A DNA stretch of 64,000 bases. Source: Rhodospirillaceae bacterium. GTDB taxonomy: Bacteria > Pseudomonadota > Alphaproteobacteria > GCA-2731375. Made by a program: the position numbers and the translations under genes. Position 1 is the first letter of the stretch. Each line of letters begins with the position of its first letter. The stretch is taken from positions 52,230-116,229 of the forward strand of contig JABIWH010000001.1 of the NCBI GenBank assembly GCA_018701215.1. The letters run 5' to 3'. The notes below the pieces were generated by a model. The model made no database searches. It saw only the letters and a program-made list of their open reading frames with translations, and was not told the DNA's origin. Shown here piece after piece: positions 54,742 through 63,877 of this stretch.

Positions 54742-56268
54742 CTAAAGTATGGCGCCCACGGTCCACGGCACGAATTCGTCATCGCCGATGCCCAGGGCCT
54801 CGGATTTCGACGGCGCCCCGGAGGCCGTGGCGAGGATAAGGTCAAATATCTGCTGCCCCATTTCATCAATGGTGGCCGCGCCATCGACGATCTGGCCACA
54901 GTTGATATCCATGTCGCCCTCCATGCGGTCAAACATGGTGGTGTTGGTGGCCAGTTTCAGACAAGGCGACGGCTTGGAGCCGAAGACCGAACCGCGGCCC
55001 GTGGTAAAGCAGGCCACGTTGGCGCCGCCCGCGATCATGCCGGTGATGGAGGCCGGATCGTAACCGGGCGTATCCATGAAGACGAAGCCTTTTTCGGTGA
55101 TCTTTTCGGCATATGGATAGACATCCACCAGGTTGGTGGTACCGCCCTTGGCGGCGGCGCCCAGGGATTTTTCCAGGATCGTGGTCAGGCCGCCGGCCTT
55201 GTTGCCCGGCGATGGATTGTTGTTCATCTCGGCCCCCATGGCGGCGGTGTAGTTCTCCCACCATTTGATATGGGCAACCAGTTTTTCGCCGACCTCCCTA
55301 CTGACCGCGCGGCGGGTCAACAGATGTTCGGCGCCATAAATTTCCGGCGTTTCCGCCAAACATGCCGTACCGCCATGACGGACCAGCAGATCCGCCGCGG
55401 CACCCAGCCCCGGATTGGCCGAGATTCCCGAATAGGCGTCCGAGCCGCCGCATTCCATACCCAGGATCAGCTCGCTGGCCGGAATGGTCTCCCGCTGAAC
55501 ACGGTTGGCGTCAGCCAGCATTTCCTTGATCAGGCCGATGCCGCGGGCCACGGTTTTCTCCGTGCCGCCGGTATCCTGGATCGTGAAGGCATGCAGCTTG
55601 TCCGAGGCGCTGAGTTTCTCGGCCTCCATCATGGCGCCGATCTGATTGGCCTCGCAGCCCAAGCCGACCAACAAGTTGGCGGCGAAGTTCGGATGCTTGG
55701 CATAGCCCGAAATCGTCCGCTGAATATAGTTCAGGCCAATTCCGGCACAGCCGCCGCAGCCATAGTCGTGAGTCAACGCCACGACGCCGTCCACATTGGG
55801 AAAGTCCGCCAGCGCATCGCCACGAAAGGCATCGGCGATCATGCGGGCCGCCGTCGCGGAACAGTTAACCGAGGTCAACACGCCGATATAGTTGCGCGTC
55901 GCAATGCGGCCATCGGCGCGGCGAATACCCTGAAACGTGGCGCGTTGATGTTCGGGCACATAGTCCACCGGCGTAACGTCGGCACCGAACATATAGTCGC
56001 GGTCAAAATCCTTGACCACGACGTTGTGCGTGTGGACATGATCGCCGGGCTTGATATCGGCGGTGGCGAAACCAATGATCTGGTCATACTTGCGCACCGG
56101 CGCATCCTTGGCGATGGCCAGGGTGGCAATTTTGTGTCCGGCCGGGATCATCGCATTGGCTGCGACCGCTTCGCTGGCAACATTGTAGCCTTGGGCGATT
56201 TCGTCGCGGGCCACGACCACGTTATCGTTGTTGTGCAGGCGGATTGTGGTCGGCTGTGTCTCGGTCAT
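54742..56268 (-). CDS. UxaA-family hydrolase (altronate/galactarate dehydratase)
   Basis: A 508-aa protein of the UxaA/GarD family, iron-dependent dehydratases of sugar acids such as D-altronate or galactarate. The N-terminal SAF domain (RLHNNDNVVVARDEIAQG) is followed by the catalytic region: GVLTSVNCSATAARM, HDYGCGGCAGIGL and MECGGSDAYSGISANPGLG with conserved cysteines. GNKAGGLTTILEKSLGAAAKG is the family motif. The substrate is unresolved. It is cotranscribed with an SDR and a HAD phosphatase, which would suit sugar-acid catabolism. Confidence 0.92.
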   Translation of the reverse strand: MTETQPTTIRLHNNDNVVVARDEIAQGYNVASEAVAANAMIPAGHKIATLAIAKDAPVRKYDQIIGFATADIKPGDHVHTHNVVVKDFDRDYMFGADVTPVDYVPEHQRATFQGIRRADGRIATRNYIGVLTSVNCSATAARMIADAFRGDALADFPNVDGVVALTHDYGCGGCAGIGLNYIQRTISGYAKHPNFAANLLVGLGCEANQIGAMMEAEKLSASDKLHAFTIQDTGGTEKTVARGIGLIKEMLADANRVQRETIPASELILGMECGGSDAYSGISANPGLGAAADLLVRHGGTACLAETPEIYGAEHLLTRRAVSREVGEKLVAHIKWWENYTAAMGAEMNNNPSPGNKAGGLTTILEKSLGAAAKGGTTNLVDVYPYAEKITEKGFVFMDTPGYDPASITGMIAGGANVACFTTGRGSVFGSKPSPCLKLATNTTMFDRMEGDMDINCGQIVDGAATIDEMGQQIFDLILATASGAPSKSEALGIGDDEFVPWTVGAIL

Positions 56269-56392
56269 TGAAAATCTCTCCAGATTGACGCCATATGTGC
56301 GGCAACATAGAGCAAACGCGAAACCTCGTCATCGCGGATTATTGCGCGGATTCTTAGGCGAATTCTTGCAGGGAATATATGAAAGGCAGCAC

Positions 56393-57346
56393 ATGGCGTT
56401 GGATGCGCAGGTTAAATACGTTCTGGAACTGGTCGAACAATCGCCCTATCCCGAACTGCATACCGTTTCGGCCCAGGAAGCACGGGATATTTTCGAGGAA
56501 ACGGCACCGGCCCTGAACGTGCGGCCCGAGGACGTGTACCGCACCGAAGACCGTTGGATCGACGGCGTTGAAGGCGAAATTCCGATCCGCATCTATACCC
56601 CGCACCAACCGAAAGCAGGCGAGAAACTGCCCATATTGGTGTTTTACCACGGCGGCGGCTTCGTCATCGGCAGTCTGGACAGCTATGACAGTCTGTGCCG
56701 GGTATTGGCCAACATGGCCGAATGCATGGTCGTCTCGGTGGACTACCGCCTCGGGCCCGAGCATAAATTCCCCGCCGCCGTCGATGATGGCTTGGAGGCC
56801 TATCAATGGGTCAGCGATCATGCTCACGAACTGGATGGCGACAACCGGCGCATGGCCATCGCCGGCGACAGTGCGGGCGGCAATGTCACGGCCGTCACCG
56901 CCATTGGCATCCGGGACGAGGGCGACATCCCGCCGCTATTACAGGTGCTGATCTATCCCGTAGCGGGCGGCGCGCCCGAAACCCCATCGCATTATGAATT
57001 CGCCGAAGGTCTGCTGCTGACCCGGGCCAATATCCTATGGTTCTATGACCAGTATCTGGACCAGCCCGAAGACGCCGCCGATCCGCGCTTTGCGCCTCTG
57101 TTGGCCGAGGACCTATCGGGCCTGGCCCCGGCCCTGGTTATTGTCGCCGGGTATGACCCGCTGCGTGACGAGGGCATCGCCTACGCCGAACGCCTGCATG
57201 CGGCGGGTGTGAAGGTGGAATTGGCGAACTATGAAGGCATGGTGCACGGCTTTGTCTCCCTCGCCGACGCGGTTGACCAGGGCAAGGTGGCCATCGACCA
57301 GATCACGGCGGCCTTGCGGGATGCTTTTGCGGCAAAAAATGGCTAA
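56393..57346 (+). CDS. Alpha/beta hydrolase, hormone-sensitive-lipase family
   Basis: A 317-aa esterase. The HSL signature is LVFYHGGGFVIGSLDSYDS, the nucleophile is in IAGDSAGGN, the acid in VIVAGYDPLRDEG (Asp) and the His in MVHGFVSLADAV. It begins at the ATG at 56393, because the upstream frame is only overlap with the divergent UxaA gene. HSL-family esterases act on short-chain esters. Substrate unknown. Ribosome-binding site GAAAGGCAG. Confidence 0.9.
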   Translation: MALDAQVKYVLELVEQSPYPELHTVSAQEARDIFEETAPALNVRPEDVYRTEDRWIDGVEGEIPIRIYTPHQPKAGEKLPILVFYHGGGFVIGSLDSYDSLCRVLANMAECMVVSVDYRLGPEHKFPAAVDDGLEAYQWVSDHAHELDGDNRRMAIAGDSAGGNVTAVTAIGIRDEGDIPPLLQVLIYPVAGGAPETPSHYEFAEGLLLTRANILWFYDQYLDQPEDAADPRFAPLLAEDLSGLAPALVIVAGYDPLRDEGIAYAERLHAAGVKVELANYEGMVHGFVSLADAVDQGKVAIDQITAALRDAFAAKNG

Positions 57347-57425
57347 AAAATAGGGGCTAAAAAGAATAGCGGCTTAACGTTTCGTGAACCCTCCTTTTCT
57401 ATCCTATGCAAAAGAGAAGGTTGTC

Positions 57426-57776
57426 ATGAAAAGAATCAGTTTCAGCTCTGCCGGAATTTACAATCACCGTCGGGATCGGCGGATGACGTTGTTGCAACTG
57501 ACATTGGAGGCCGATGGCGTCGAATATAACAGTTGCGACTGGGGCCTGGGCGGAATTCGCGTCGAAGGCCTTATTCCCGACCGAAAACTGGGCGAGAGTC
57601 TCAATATTCGCGTTTCGGGTGAACGAAAAGGCCGGCATCTGTCTATCGATGCCTGGGCGACCATTGTCCGCATTGATGAGGGCGATAGGGAAACCGCCTT
57701 GCGCTTTGATGATCTCAGCGCCGAGGACCTCGACGTACTGGAGGCCCTGATTACGGGCCGCCGTATCACCGAATAA
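57426..57776 (+). CDS. PilZ-like domain protein
   Basis: A 116-aa protein. The start KRISFSSAGIYNHRRDRRM carries the RxxxR arginines, and SCDWGLGGIRVEG takes the place of DxSxxG. The pattern fits the c-di-GMP-binding PilZ fold, but the second motif has D-W-G-L in place of D-x-S-x-x-G, so binding is uncertain. The start is the ATG at 57426 with AGAAGG upstream; an earlier ATG at 57384 would add 14 residues. It is not clearly in an operon. Confidence 0.7.
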   Translation: MKRISFSSAGIYNHRRDRRMTLLQLTLEADGVEYNSCDWGLGGIRVEGLIPDRKLGESLNIRVSGERKGRHLSIDAWATIVRIDEGDRETALRFDDLSAEDLDVLEALITGRRITE

Positions 57777-57799
57777 GCTTTGCGGGCCAGGGTATCCCA

Positions 57800-57922
57800 G
57801 AGCATTTCCCAATGGGAAATGCTCCGATTCTTAAGAATAGAGCAATTTTTCCCATCAACGGTCTTGGCATTTAGAATCGCCCAGCGCTTTTTGGCGGTTC
57901 GCATTAGATCGGATTTGCTCTA
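57800..57922. repeat. Hairpin repeat between PilZ and ArsC genes (copy B)
   Basis: GAGCATTTCCC (57800-57810) and GGGAAATGCTC (57814-57824) form a perfect 11-base stem with loop AAT. Then comes ATTCTTAAGAAT (57827-57838), a perfect palindrome. Outer arms TAGAGCAA (57838-57845) and TTGCTCTA (57915-57922) pair perfectly. The right arm contains the ArsC stop codon on the minus strand. Copy A shares TGCTC, then GATTCTTA-GAAT, then a second hairpin. Confidence 0.68.
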
Positions 57923-58267
57923 CAGAATTTCCTCAACATTTTCCGGCGGCCGGCCCACGGCGGCCTTGCCGTTGGCCAAAACGACCGGCCGTTCGATCAG
58001 GATCGGGTTGGCCACCATCGCGGCGATCAACTGCCCATCATCCAGGCTTTCATCCGCCAGTCCATTGGCGGCATAAGCCTCTTCCTTGACGCGCATGAAA
58101 TCGCGTGGCGCCAGGCCAAGCAAATCCAGTATGCCCTTCAGGGTTTCCGCATCGGGAGGCGCTTGCAGGTATTCGATAACCGTTGGCTCGATGCCTCGGT
58201 CCTTGAGAAGCTGCAAGGTCAGACGGGATTTCGAGCAACGCGGATTATGGTAGATGGTGACGGTCAT
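57920..58267 (-). CDS. arsC: ArsC-family arsenate reductase (glutaredoxin type)
   Basis: A 115-aa ArsC/Spx-fold protein. YHNPRCSKSR has the catalytic Cys with the following Lys-Ser-Arg. The later RPVVLANGKAAVGRPPENV provides the two arginines that bind arsenate (RP and GRP). This is the glutathione/glutaredoxin-dependent arsenate reductase type. No arsenite pump or ArsR regulator lies nearby, so it may be a housekeeping version or a relative with another thiol role. The stop codon is in a hairpin repeat arm. Confidence 0.88.
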   Translation of the reverse strand: MTVTIYHNPRCSKSRLTLQLLKDRGIEPTVIEYLQAPPDAETLKGILDLLGLAPRDFMRVKEEAYAANGLADESLDDGQLIAAMVANPILIERPVVLANGKAAVGRPPENVEEIL

Positions 58268-58382
58268 ACATAACTCCCCAAATCAATCTGCTGGGAAACC
58301 TAGCAAAGCGGCCCTTCAAATGACACCGCAAACAGGTTAAACCGGAGCCAGCTAGATTTTGTCGGTGTTTAGGGAGTTATGC

Positions 58383-58793
58383 ATGAGTGCGGAAGTACCA
58401 GCCGGGTTTAAGCCGGCTGCCAGCAGTGAAACCTTTGAGAGCTTCGTCGGTCCCCTCTATGAAAAATGGGATGATGCGGGCTATACCTGCGGTTTTCACG
58501 CCGCGCGCCATCATGAAAACCGACGATCCGTGGTTCACGGCGGCATGCTGTTCACCCTGGCCGACCACACCCTGGGCAACATGGTCTGGGAACGGGCCGC
58601 GGGCACGCCGTGTGCCACCATCACCCTGAACGTGGACTATTTATCCGGTGCCAGAAGCGGCGACTGGATCGAATGCACGGGCGCCATCACACGGGAAACC
58701 CGCTCGCTGATCTTTATCAAGGGTCAGTTGTCCATCGACGGCAAGCCCGTGATGACCGCATCCGGCGTCTGGAAAAAACTCGGCGAGGACTAG
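58383..58793 (+). CDS. PaaI-family thioesterase
   Basis: A 136-aa hot-dog thioesterase. GFHAARHHENRRSVVHGGMLFTLADHTLG has the HGG and Asp active-site motif of PaaI/ComA2-type thioesterases. ITLNVDYLSGARSGDWIECTG is the second hot-dog strand. The ATG at 58383 is preceded by AGGGAG. It faces the crotonase gene and their stops are separated only by a hairpin repeat. Confidence 0.88.
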   Translation: MSAEVPAGFKPAASSETFESFVGPLYEKWDDAGYTCGFHAARHHENRRSVVHGGMLFTLADHTLGNMVWERAAGTPCATITLNVDYLSGARSGDWIECTGAITRETRSLIFIKGQLSIDGKPVMTASGVWKKLGED

Positions 58794-58832
58794 ATCAATT
58801 TATCTGCGTTCGAATGAACGCAGGTTGCTCTA
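58791..58832. terminator. Stop-to-stop hairpin repeat (copy D), bidirectional terminator
   Basis: CTGCGTTC (58804-58811) and GAACGCAG (58816-58823) form a perfect 8-base stem with loop GAAT. Outer arms TAGATCAA (58791-58798) and TTGCTCTA (58825-58832) pair with one mismatch. The left arm is the TAG of the thioesterase; the right arm, read on minus, is the TAG of the crotonase. So the element fits exactly between two stop codons. Confidence 0.75.
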
Positions 58833-59663
58833 GGCCAGTTTATTTGCCGGATCCAGATCGGCGTACTTGGTCTCCCGCTTCTCCGCCTTGGCCATGAAGG
58901 CCTCGCCCAAATCGGCACGGGACAGCATGGCGGCATTCCAGGTCGCGATATAGTTCAGGCCGTCCTGAATGGAATGATCGCGGGCGTAGTTCAGCATTTC
59001 CTTGTTGCCGACGGTGGCGATCGGGCTTTTCGCCGCTATTTCGGTGGCGATAGCCATGACAGCGGCCAACAGTGCCTCTTGATCGGCGAACACCTGATTG
59101 ACCAAACCACAGTCCCGCGCTTCCGCCGCCATCATGCGCCGGCCCGTGTAGGTCAGCTCCCGCACGATGCCGTGGGGGATGATATGGGGCAGGCGCTGCA
59201 AGGTGCCCACGTCCGCCGTCATGCCAATATTGGTTTCCTGGATGCAAAAGAACGCATCCTCGGTGCAATAGCGCATATCGGCCGATGAAATCAGATCGAT
59301 GCCGCCACCGATGCAAGCGCCCTGGACGGCCATCAACACGGGCAGGCGGCAGCGGTCGACGACCGACATCGTCTCTTGCATGCGCAGAACCGAGCGGCGC
59401 AGAGCCTCGGCCTTGCGGGCCGGTTCGCTGTCCGTGCCCATGAGGCCGGGTCCGAAATCATTCAAATCCAAACCGGAGGTGAAATGCTTGCCCTGGGCCG
59501 AGAACACCACCACCCTGGCCGTTGGGTCCTCTTCAATTTCGGTGAATACCGCGACCATTTCAGGCCAGAAAGCCTTGTTCATGGTGTTGAATGCCGCGCC
59601 ACGGCTCAGCTGCACATGGGCGATGCCGCCCTCGACGCTCAGGCTTAATGTTTCGTAGGCCAT
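58830..59663 (-). CDS. Delta3,5-delta2,4-dienoyl-CoA isomerase-like crotonase
   Basis: A 277-aa crotonase. QGACIGGGIDLISSADMRYC followed by TEDAFFCIQETNIGMTADVG and TLQRLPHIIPHG matches the ECH1 type, with Glu in QETNIG and Asp in TADVG. ECH1 isomerises 3,5-dienoyl-CoA during degradation of unsaturated fatty acids. The ATG at 59663 has GGAGG nearby; the longer frame to 60116 runs through the divergent gene and is not used. It is divergent from the MaoC hydratase by about 90 bases. Confidence 0.87.
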   Translation of the reverse strand: MAYETLSLSVEGGIAHVQLSRGAAFNTMNKAFWPEMVAVFTEIEEDPTARVVVFSAQGKHFTSGLDLNDFGPGLMGTDSEPARKAEALRRSVLRMQETMSVVDRCRLPVLMAVQGACIGGGIDLISSADMRYCTEDAFFCIQETNIGMTADVGTLQRLPHIIPHGIVRELTYTGRRMMAAEARDCGLVNQVFADQEALLAAVMAIATEIAAKSPIATVGNKEMLNYARDHSIQDGLNYIATWNAAMLSRADLGEAFMAKAEKRETKYADLDPANKLA

Positions 59664-59753
59664 CAGATCCTCCATACCTTCAGATTTAGCTTGTGATAAC
59701 ATGTTCGGGGGAGGCGCAAAAGCGGCCCTGCAAGATAAGTTGGGAGGTAGATT

Positions 59754-60608
59754 ATGGCGGTGACGCAAGAGAGCCTGATGGCGCTGCAAATTCTGGACAA
59801 GGAATTCACCTATACCGAACGGGACTCCATGTACTACGCCCTGGGCATCGGCATGGGCGCGGACCAGATGGACCGCCAGGAGCTGGCCTTCTGCTACGAA
59901 AAAGGCCAGAAAGTGATGCCCTCGCAGGCGACGGCGATCGCTTTTGACGACAGTATTTTCTGGGATTGCGGCATTGATGTGGTTAAGGCCGTGCACGGCG
60001 AACAGCGTTTGACGCTGCATCAACCCCTGCCCGCCGCCGGCACCGTGATTTCGAATGTGCAAGCCACGGATGCTTTTGACAAAGGCGAGGGGCGCGGCGC
60101 AATCATACTGTTGCAAACAGTGCTGACCGACAAGGCCACGGGCGACAAGCTGTGCACCATGGACTCGGTGCTCTTCGCGCGCGGTGACGGCGGTTATGGC
60201 GGCCCCCAGGGCGGCCCCGAACCGCTGCCTAAATCACCCATGCGGCCGGCCGACCATGTGGTTGAATTCCAGACCCTGGACCGGCAGGCCTTGATGTATC
60301 GCCTCTCTGGCGACCGCAATCCCCTGCATTGCGACCCTGATTTCGCCGCCGCCGCCGGTTTTGAAAAACCTATCCTGCATGGCCTGTGCACCTATGGCCA
60401 TGCCTGCCATGCGGTGGTGCGCGCCGCCTGCAACTACCAACCGGAAAAATTGTTGAGCTTTTCCGCACGGTTCGCGGCCCCCGTTATCCCCGGCGATATG
60501 CTGCAGACCCATATCTGGGAGGACGAGGACGAGATCTACTTCACCACCTCAGTGCCCGAGAAGGAGCTGATCGTGCTTTCCAACGGCTTCGCCACCATCG
60601 ACGTCTAG
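59754..60608 (+). CDS. Two-domain MaoC (R)-specific enoyl-CoA hydratase 2-like
   Basis: A 284-aa double hot-dog protein resembling peroxisomal hydratase 2. The C-terminal half has the hydratase-2 motif YRLSGDRNPLHCDPDFAAAA, GFEKPILHGLCTYG with Asp and His. The N-terminal half (FTYTERDSMYYALGIG) is the non-catalytic hot-dog. It hydrates trans-2-enoyl-CoA to the (R)-3-hydroxyacyl-CoA. It precedes a Rid protein, a threonine dehydratase and recQ on the same strand with small gaps. Confidence 0.93.
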   Translation: MAVTQESLMALQILDKEFTYTERDSMYYALGIGMGADQMDRQELAFCYEKGQKVMPSQATAIAFDDSIFWDCGIDVVKAVHGEQRLTLHQPLPAAGTVISNVQATDAFDKGEGRGAIILLQTVLTDKATGDKLCTMDSVLFARGDGGYGGPQGGPEPLPKSPMRPADHVVEFQTLDRQALMYRLSGDRNPLHCDPDFAAAAGFEKPILHGLCTYGHACHAVVRAACNYQPEKLLSFSARFAAPVIPGDMLQTHIWEDEDEIYFTTSVPEKELIVLSNGFATIDV

Positions 60609-60641
60609 GCGACGCGTAACTCAAACACGGGAGACATTCCC

Positions 60642-61034
60642 ATGAGCCGACAAAATATCTCATCCGGCGGCCCGTTAGAGGCCAAGGTCGGCTATTCCCG
60701 CGCCGTCCGCATGGGCCGTTCCATCCATGTCTCGGGCACCACCGCTTTTGGCCCCGACGGCAACATGGTCGCCGACGATGCCTATGGCCAAAGCGTACAG
60801 ATCCTGAAAATAATTATCACGGCCCTGGCCGAAGCCGGCGCCAAACCGGAAGACGTGGTCCGCACGGTAATGTATGTGACGGATATCGCGGACGCCGAGG
60901 CGGTTGGCAGGGCGCATGGTGAAGTCTTCGCCGAAATCAGACCGGCGGCCACCATGGTCCAGGTCGTCGCCCTCATGACGCCGGAGATAAAAGTCGAAAT
61001 CGAAGCCTATGCAGAATTGAGTGAGGACGCCTGA
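60642..61034 (+). CDS. RidA/YjgF-family protein lacking the catalytic Arg
   Basis: A 130-aa YjgF/YER057c/UK114 fold protein. YSRAVRMGRSIHVSGTTAFGP and VVRTVMYVTDIADAEAVGRAHGE match the family. In canonical RidA an Arg near residue 105 is needed for imine/enamine hydrolysis; aligned from the KVEIEA ending, the position here is Leu (VVALMTPEIKVEIEA). That places it in a Rid subgroup without this Arg, with unproven activity. It is just before a threonine dehydratase, whose enamine product is RidA's classic substrate. Confidence 0.87.
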   Translation: MSRQNISSGGPLEAKVGYSRAVRMGRSIHVSGTTAFGPDGNMVADDAYGQSVQILKIIITALAEAGAKPEDVVRTVMYVTDIADAEAVGRAHGEVFAEIRPAATMVQVVALMTPEIKVEIEAYAELSEDA

Positions 61035-61038
61035 GTTC

Positions 61039-62001
61039 ATGACGCCAAAGTTTACGACGACTGTTACAATTGATGACGTGCGTGCCGCCGCCAAGCGCAT
61101 CGAAGGCCGGATCCGGCGCACGCCTTTGCTAGCCGCGAACCTCGTGCATGACCCTCTGCCGGCCAATCCCACCTTGAATCTAAAGCTGGAATGCCTGCAG
61201 GTTTCGGGCTCGTTCAAGGCACGGGGTGCCATGAGCGCCCTGACCAGCCTTGATGACGCCGCCAAGGCGCGGGGCCTGATCACCGCTTCGGGGGGCAATC
61301 ATGGTCTTGGCGTGGCCTGCGCCGGCCATGCCGCGGGCGTGCCGGTGACGATCTATCTGCCCGGCAACACGCCACCCGCCAAGGCCGACAATCTGCGCCG
61401 CTGGGGGGCGGAGGTGCATATGTACGGCGAGGTCTGGGACGACGCCAACCGGGAGGCATTGGCCGTCGCGGAACGCGATGGCAAGACCTATATCCACCCC
61501 TTCGCCGACCCATCGGTGATCGCCGGGCAGGGCACGGTCAGCCTGGAAGTGCTGGCGGATGCGCCGGATACGGATGTCTTGCTGGTTTCCATCGGCGGCG
61601 GCGGTCTGATCTCGGGCGCGGCCATGGCGGCCAAGGCCCTGAAGCCGGAGATCATCGTCATCGGCATCGAACCGGTGGGCGCGCCGACCTTGCATGACAG
61701 CGTCGCGGTGGGAAAATTGGTGGAACTGGCGCAAATTGATACCAAGGCCAATACCCTCGCACCCCGGCGCAGCGAGGAGATCAATCTGGCCTTGATCCAG
61801 CAAAACGTCGACGAAATTGTCCTGGTCACGGACGCGCAGATGTACGAGGCAGCGCGCTGGCTGTGGCGGGAATTCGGCCTGGGCGTGGAACTCTCCGCCG
61901 CCGCCGCCATCGCGGCATTGCAGGCGGGGGTCTATACACCGCCCGATGGCGTGGTCTGCACCGCGCTTATTTGCGGCACCGGCAGCGATGGCATGCGTTG
62001 A
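61039..62001 (+). CDS. Threonine/serine dehydratase-like PLP enzyme
   Basis: A 320-aa fold-type II PLP enzyme. The PLP-binding Lys is in GSFKARGAMSAL, the Gly-rich loop is SIGGGGLISGAAMAAK, and ASGGNHGLG is the substrate loop. There is no C-terminal regulatory ACT domain, so it looks catabolic (TdcB-like) or like serine racemase/pyridoxal-dependent deaminase. It lies four bases after the Rid gene. The ATG at 61039 is chosen; a GTG at 61021 overlaps Rid and is also in frame. Confidence 0.9.
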   Translation: MTPKFTTTVTIDDVRAAAKRIEGRIRRTPLLAANLVHDPLPANPTLNLKLECLQVSGSFKARGAMSALTSLDDAAKARGLITASGGNHGLGVACAGHAAGVPVTIYLPGNTPPAKADNLRRWGAEVHMYGEVWDDANREALAVAERDGKTYIHPFADPSVIAGQGTVSLEVLADAPDTDVLLVSIGGGGLISGAAMAAKALKPEIIVIGIEPVGAPTLHDSVAVGKLVELAQIDTKANTLAPRRSEEINLALIQQNVDEIVLVTDAQMYEAARWLWREFGLGVELSAAAAIAALQAGVYTPPDGVVCTALICGTGSDGMR

Positions 62002-62002
62002 G

Positions 62003-63877
62003 ATGGAAGCTGTTCTGCCCGAAATTGACACGACGGACGAAAAGCACCGCATCCTTGCCGAGGTCTTTGGCTTCCCCGGTTTTCGCCCCACCCAGGCAGA
62101 GATCATCGATACCGTCATAGCCGGTCAAAGCGCCCTGGCCGTGATGCCCACGGGGGCGGGAAAATCATTGTGTTTTCAGGTTCCCGCTTTGGCGCTTGGC
62201 GGTTTGACCATTGTCGTCTCGCCTCTGCTGGCGCTGATGCAGGATCAGGTCGTCGCCCTACAACTGGCGGGCGTGCGGGCGGAAACAATTAACTCCGCCA
62301 AGGACCGCGGCGAGAATGTCGATATCTGGCGGCGGGTCGCAGGGGGCGAAGTGTCCATACTGTATCTCTCGCCCGAACGGCTGATGACCGACCGCATGTT
62401 GGCTGCCCTGGCGCGTCTGCCGATCAGTCTGATTGCCGTGGACGAGGCCCATTGCATATCCCAATGGGGCCCTGCCTTTCGTCCGGAATACAGCGATCTG
62501 TCGCGCTTGCGGGAGTTGTTTCCCGGCGTGCCCCTGGTGGCCTTGACCGCGACAGCGGATGCAGTGACCCGCCGCGACATCGCGGACAAGCTGTTCGGGG
62601 CGGACGGGCGCATTTTCGTACAGGGTTTTGACCGTCCGAACATCCATCTCGCCGTAACGTTCAAGCAGGACTGGAAGCAGCAGATGCTGTCCTTCGTGCG
62701 CCGCCACCAGGGCGAAAGCGGCATCGTTTATTGCCTCTCTCGCAAAAAGACGGAGGAGACGGCGGCGTTGTTGGGGGACAACGGGATCACCGCACTGCCT
62801 TATCACGCGGGCATGGAGAAATGGCAGCGCGACGGCAATCAGGACCGTTTCATGCGCGAGGACGGCATCGTCATGGTCGCGACCATCGCCTTTGGCATGG
62901 GCATCGACAAGCCGGATGTACGTTTCGTCCTGCATACGGATCTGCCCGGCAGCATGGAGGCTTACTATCAGGAGTTTGGCCGCGCGGGCCGGGATGGCAC
63001 GCCAGCACAGGCCTTGATGCTGTACGGTCTGGGCGATATCCGCATGCGCCGCCAGTTCATCGAACAGGAAGGCGGCGGCGAGGAGCGGCGGCGCCAGGAA
63101 CATAAACGGCTGGACGCTCTTTTGGCCTATTGCGAGGCACCGCAATGCCGGCGGCAGACCTTGCTGGCCTATTTCGGCGAGGACAAGGAAGCTTGCGGAC
63201 ATTGCGATCTGTGTCTTGATGCCACACCGGCGGTAGACGGCACCGAACTGGCACAACTGGCGTTAAGCACGGTGCGCGATACCGGACAGCGTTTCGGCGC
63301 GGCCCATATTGTCGATGTTCTATGCGGCGCCAAAAACGAAAAGGTCCGCAAATTCGGCCATGAACGCCTGGACAGCCACGGCACGGGCAAGGGCCGTGGC
63401 AAACCGGAATGGCAATCTATTCTGCGTCAGCTGGTTGCCGGCGGCTATCTGGAGCTGGATCTGGAAGGCTATGGCGGCATGGCCTTGAGCCCACGCGGAC
63501 AGGCGCTGTTGCGGGGCGAGGAAACCTTTCCGTACCGCCCGGATGCCGCGCCACAGCCCCGTGGCGCGCGGCCGAAAGGCAGCTCGGCCACGAAGCGCAC
63601 CACCGCACAAGGCCAGGAACAGAAGTGGGAGCAGGAACAGGAATTGTCAGAGCGGGATCTGGAATTGCTGGCCGCGTTGAAGACGCTGCGTTCCAGCCTG
63701 TCCCAGGCGCGGAACGTACCGGCCTATGTGGTGTTCTCGGACCGCTCGTTGTTGGACATGGCACAAAACCGTCCCGCATCCGAGGCCGAGTTCGGCCATA
63801 TTCATGGTGTGGGACAGGCCAAATTGAAGAAATTCGCCGTGCCGTTTCTGGCCGTGATCGCGGAGCATGGGCAATAG
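62003..63877 (+). CDS. recQ: ATP-dependent DNA helicase RecQ
   Basis: A 624-aa RecQ helicase for recombination and replication-fork repair. Motif I is AVMPTGAGKSLCFQ, motif II is VDEAHCISQWG (DEAH), and motif VI is QEFGRAGRDG. The RecQ-Ct zinc region has CEAPQCRRQ and CGHCDLC. A C-terminal HRDC domain (LLAALKTLRSSLSQARNVPA) completes the standard three-domain layout. It begins one base after the dehydratase stop (TGAG-ATG), indicating coupling. Upstream in-frame ATGs lie inside the dehydratase. Confidence 0.97.
   Translation: MEAVLPEIDTTDEKHRILAEVFGFPGFRPTQAEIIDTVIAGQSALAVMPTGAGKSLCFQVPALALGGLTIVVSPLLALMQDQVVALQLAGVRAETINSAKDRGENVDIWRRVAGGEVSILYLSPERLMTDRMLAALARLPISLIAVDEAHCISQWGPAFRPEYSDLSRLRELFPGVPLVALTATADAVTRRDIADKLFGADGRIFVQGFDRPNIHLAVTFKQDWKQQMLSFVRRHQGESGIVYCLSRKKTEETAALLGDNGITALPYHAGMEKWQRDGNQDRFMREDGIVMVATIAFGMGIDKPDVRFVLHTDLPGSMEAYYQEFGRAGRDGTPAQALMLYGLGDIRMRRQFIEQEGGGEERRRQEHKRLDALLAYCEAPQCRRQTLLAYFGEDKEACGHCDLCLDATPAVDGTELAQLALSTVRDTGQRFGAAHIVDVLCGAKNEKVRKFGHERLDSHGTGKGRGKPEWQSILRQLVAGGYLELDLEGYGGMALSPRGQALLRGEETFPYRPDAAPQPRGARPKGSSATKRTTAQGQEQKWEQEQELSERDLELLAALKTLRSSLSQARNVPAYVVFSDRSLLDMAQNRPASEAEFGHIHGVGQAKLKKFAVPFLAVIAEHGQ

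Noticed and set aside
54640..56271. Long plus-strand open frame of 543 codons opposite the UxaA-family gene
   Set aside because: It is antisense to a clear UxaA protein, has low-complexity composition and no recognisable domain; it is a GC-rich shadow frame.
59664..60116. N-terminal extension of the dienoyl-CoA isomerase to 428 codons
   Set aside because: The extension is antisense to the MaoC gene, lacks crotonase sequence, and the ATG at 59663 has its own ribosome-binding site.
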